DNA of 64,000 bases from Pseudarthrobacter chlorophenolicus A6. GTDB taxonomy: Bacteria > Actinomycetota > Actinomycetes > Actinomycetales > Micrococcaceae. Both the position numbers and the translations under genes were made by a program. Shown piece by piece: positions 62,445 to 64,000 of this stretch. Location: contig NC_011886.1 in the NCBI RefSeq assembly GCF_000022025.1, positions 1,178,097 to 1,242,096 of the forward strand. The letters are read 5' to 3'. The stretch's first letter is position 1. Each line of letters starts with the position of its first letter. The notes beneath the pieces were generated by a model, which was not told the DNA's origin, searched no databases, and was given only the letters and a program-made list of their open reading frames with translations.

Positions 62445-63146
62445 GTGAAATCGGCCAACGCGAGCATCATCGCCGGCATTGTCCTGATGATGCTGGGTGT
62501 CCTGCTGATGCTGGACCGGGTGGGGGTCCTCGACAGCGGGGCGATCGTTGCGCCACTGGTGTTTGCTGCCGCCGGTGTCCTGTTCCTGTCCGTCTTCGTC
62601 CGACGCCGGGAGCACTGGTGGGCGGCCATCCCCGGTTCCGTCTTCCTTGGCCTTGCGGCGGTGGTCACGTCCGCCGAACTCACCGGCAGCGGCGCGTCTG
62701 CGGGCTTCCTGTTCCTCTTCATGGGTGCCGGCTTCGCCGCCGTCTACGTCCGCGTCCCGGACAACTGGTGGGCCATCATCCCGGCCGGAGTGATGCTGAC
62801 GCTTGGCGTGATTGTGGCCCTGCCGCCGGCGCTCCAGGGCCTGCCCATCGCCGCGGTCCTGTTCCTGGGCCTGGCCGCGACGTTCGTGGTGCTTGCGCTG
62901 ATCCCGGTCCGCATTCCGGATGACGGCCGGCCCGGAACCCTACGCGACGGCCACCTGAAGTGGCCGCTCATCCCCGCGGGTGTCCTTGCAGTACTCGGTG
63001 TGATCATGGCCCTGCAGGCTGCGGCGGTCCTGATACCGCTGGATTTTGCCGTGCCAGCGGTGATGATTGCTGCCGGGGTGGCGCTGGTGGTGTATGCGTT
63101 CCTTGCCCGGAGCGGCAAGCACCGCAAGGTCCACGGCCCAGGCTGA
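62445..63146 (+). CDS. membrane protein of about six to eight helices, LiaF/DUF-type topology
   Basis: 233 residues from a GTG with GGGGAGG upstream. Hydrophobic segments are arranged in pairs with a repeated theme: REHWWAAIPGSVFLGLAAVV, NWWAIIPAGVMLTLGVIV, LKWPLIPAGVLAVLGVIM. The internal repeat suggests a duplicated module. Function unknown. Confidence 0.7.
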   Translation: MKSANASIIAGIVLMMLGVLLMLDRVGVLDSGAIVAPLVFAAAGVLFLSVFVRRREHWWAAIPGSVFLGLAAVVTSAELTGSGASAGFLFLFMGAGFAAVYVRVPDNWWAIIPAGVMLTLGVIVALPPALQGLPIAAVLFLGLAATFVVLALIPVRIPDDGRPGTLRDGHLKWPLIPAGVLAVLGVIMALQAAAVLIPLDFAVPAVMIAAGVALVVYAFLARSGKHRKVHGPG

Positions 63147-63215
63147 GCGGTCCGCTGACCACATTCAGCTAGGCGGAACACGACGCCAATGATTAGCCAG
63201 CGGGGGAGTTCGCGG

Positions 63216-63626
63216 CTATTTCGCGGCTGCCCGCGGCGTGCGCGCTTTTGGCGTCCGGGCCTTCGGTTCCTTGGGCGGAAGCGTGGCGATGTACTCAAGA
63301 GCCTTTTCGGCCCACGCCCGGGCGCGGGTATCGTCGCCGTCGCCCTCCTCGTTCCAGACCTCCGGCAGTCCGGTGTATCCGCCCATCGGCCGTTCCGCGG
63401 GTCCGAACGGCACCGTCCGTTCAGAGGACTCGAGCACGTTCCTGTCCGCGTCGGAGAGTTTCACGCCGATGGTGGACCCGAACAGGCCCGCGAACATGTT
63501 GCCGTTGATGAACGCTCCCAGGTTCCCGAACATCGGCTTCACCACCACGTCCGGATGGTCCGGCACCACGCGCCGGAACCGCTCTTTGTCCTGTTCGGAC
63601 GCTTTGGGCATCTCCATGGGTGTCAT
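63216..63626 (-). CDS. TfoX N-terminal-domain protein
   Basis: 136 residues from MTPMEMPKAS at 63626; an upstream extension is open but looks non-coding. The TfoX_N pattern is present: VKPMFGNLGAFINGNMFAGLFGSTIGVKL. The C-terminus is a basic tail (PKARTPKARTP). Homologues are small proteins of unknown role outside competence-forming bacteria. Confidence 0.85.
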   Translation of the reverse strand: MTPMEMPKASEQDKERFRRVVPDHPDVVVKPMFGNLGAFINGNMFAGLFGSTIGVKLSDADRNVLESSERTVPFGPAERPMGGYTGLPEVWNEEGDGDDTRARAWAEKALEYIATLPPKEPKARTPKARTPRAAAK

Positions 63627-63799
63627 CTCCGGGGAACGCTTGGGGGCTCGATCTGGATGCAGGATATGCCCGTTCCCCAGCCTCGTCGAGGGTGATTGCT
63701 GGGGTGTTCCGTCGTCCACCGGCTGGGCCCTCCGGTGATGCCGCGCGGGAGTTCATTGGAGGCAGGGGACGCCGGGGCTTTGGTTCGGCTGCGCCGGAA

Positions 63800-63963
63800 A
63801 CTCCTGTAGTGTGGTACATGTTGTTGTGTTTATGCAGTTGGTAGTTCAGGCAGTACGCGCGGTCGAAAGTCCGTGTTCTTCTGAAGTAGCGGTTTTTGAA
63901 CACCCCACGCCGGAGGGCCCGAAAGTCGGGACGTTCCCTCCACCTTCACGAAGGACAAAAATA
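63800..63963 (+). promoter_or_regulatory. long structured 5' leader of the cold-shock gene
   Basis: About 160 nt separate the apparent promoter region from the ATG. A bulged hairpin at 63912-63941 pairs GGAGGG...CCCGA with TCGGG...CCCTCC. Cold-shock genes in many bacteria have long leaders that control translation with temperature. The promoter itself is not assigned. Confidence 0.5.
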
Positions 63964-64000
63964 ATGGCTACTGGTACCGTCAAATGGTTTAACGCTGAAA
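63964..64000 (+). CDS. cspA: cold-shock protein, partial (cut by window end)
   Basis: Only the first 12 codons are present (MATGTVKWFNAE), the conserved start of CspA-family proteins, single-stranded nucleic-acid-binding beta barrels of about 67 residues. GAAGGA lies about 10 bp upstream. Confidence 0.92.
   Translation, partial: MATGTVKWFNAE

Overview
The window is GC-rich chromosomal DNA. Its gene families (Lrp/APC amino-acid genes, Opp transport cassettes, PhoD, hemerythrin, TfoX, CspA, alanine-rich secreted proteins) suggest a high-GC Gram-positive bacterium of the Micrococcaceae, Arthrobacter/Pseudarthrobacter-like. This assignment is inferred from protein character and codon bias; no rRNA or tRNA gene is visible.

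Layout. (1) 0.8-5.7 kb is an amino-acid catabolic cassette: thiamine-diphosphate (ThDP) enzyme, Lrp regulator, aminotransferase and APC permease. (2) 5.9-12.1 kb is a patchy accessory region with a HigB/HigA-peptidase toxin-antitoxin pair, orphan and membrane genes, a GntR regulator and a broken 3' fragment of a second ThDP-enzyme gene. (3) 12.3-32.7 kb is a defence island. Its left half (12.36-20.04 kb, + strand) is a coupled set of an uncharacterised protein apparently split by a C6-run frameshift, a two-HKD phospholipase-D-like protein with a zinc ribbon, and a PLD-SF2 helicase-DUF3427 protein. I cannot match this set to a named defence system. Its right half (22.4-32.7 kb, - strand) is a type I restriction-modification operon: an HTH/pseudo-methyltransferase/TRD-like protein, HsdM, HsdS, a DUF1016 protein that appears to have lost its nuclease, HsdR and an extra PD-(D/E)XK-like protein. 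Between the halves lie a decayed repeat-rich Excalibur-type gene and a membrane/coiled-coil gene. (4) 33-33.7 kb holds gene debris, including the tail of a yeast-type cytosine deaminase.

(5) 34.1-46.6 kb is an acid-sugar catabolic locus. It has a DeoR regulator and a fused DUF1537 kinase-PdxA2 dehydrogenase, divergent from an operon for an Opp-type ABC importer, aldo/keto reductase, HpcH aldolase, sialidase-like protein and SDR. (6) 47-51 kb has a secreted lipase, an alpha/beta-hydrolase/membrane/hemerythrin operon and a secreted protein. (7) 51.3-58.7 kb is a second catabolic locus: amidase, GntR regulator, polar amino-acid ABC transporter, FAH-family enzyme, DUF4862 protein and a divergent BASS transporter. 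A 17-bp element with a CTGT-N2-ACAG core recurs upstream of two of its transcription units. (8) 58.8-64 kb has PhoD, an AraC/GyrI regulator, a GerMN-like lipoprotein, a membrane protein, a TfoX-like protein and the start of a cspA-type gene with a structured leader.

The catabolic loci are compact operons with 4-bp or 8-bp overlaps and nearby regulators. The defence island is flanked on both sides by truncated genes, which suggests recombination or insertion events built it. The best candidate for an undescribed system is 12362-20044. The best molecular oddity in the restriction locus is the pseudo-methyltransferase fusion at 30667-32727.
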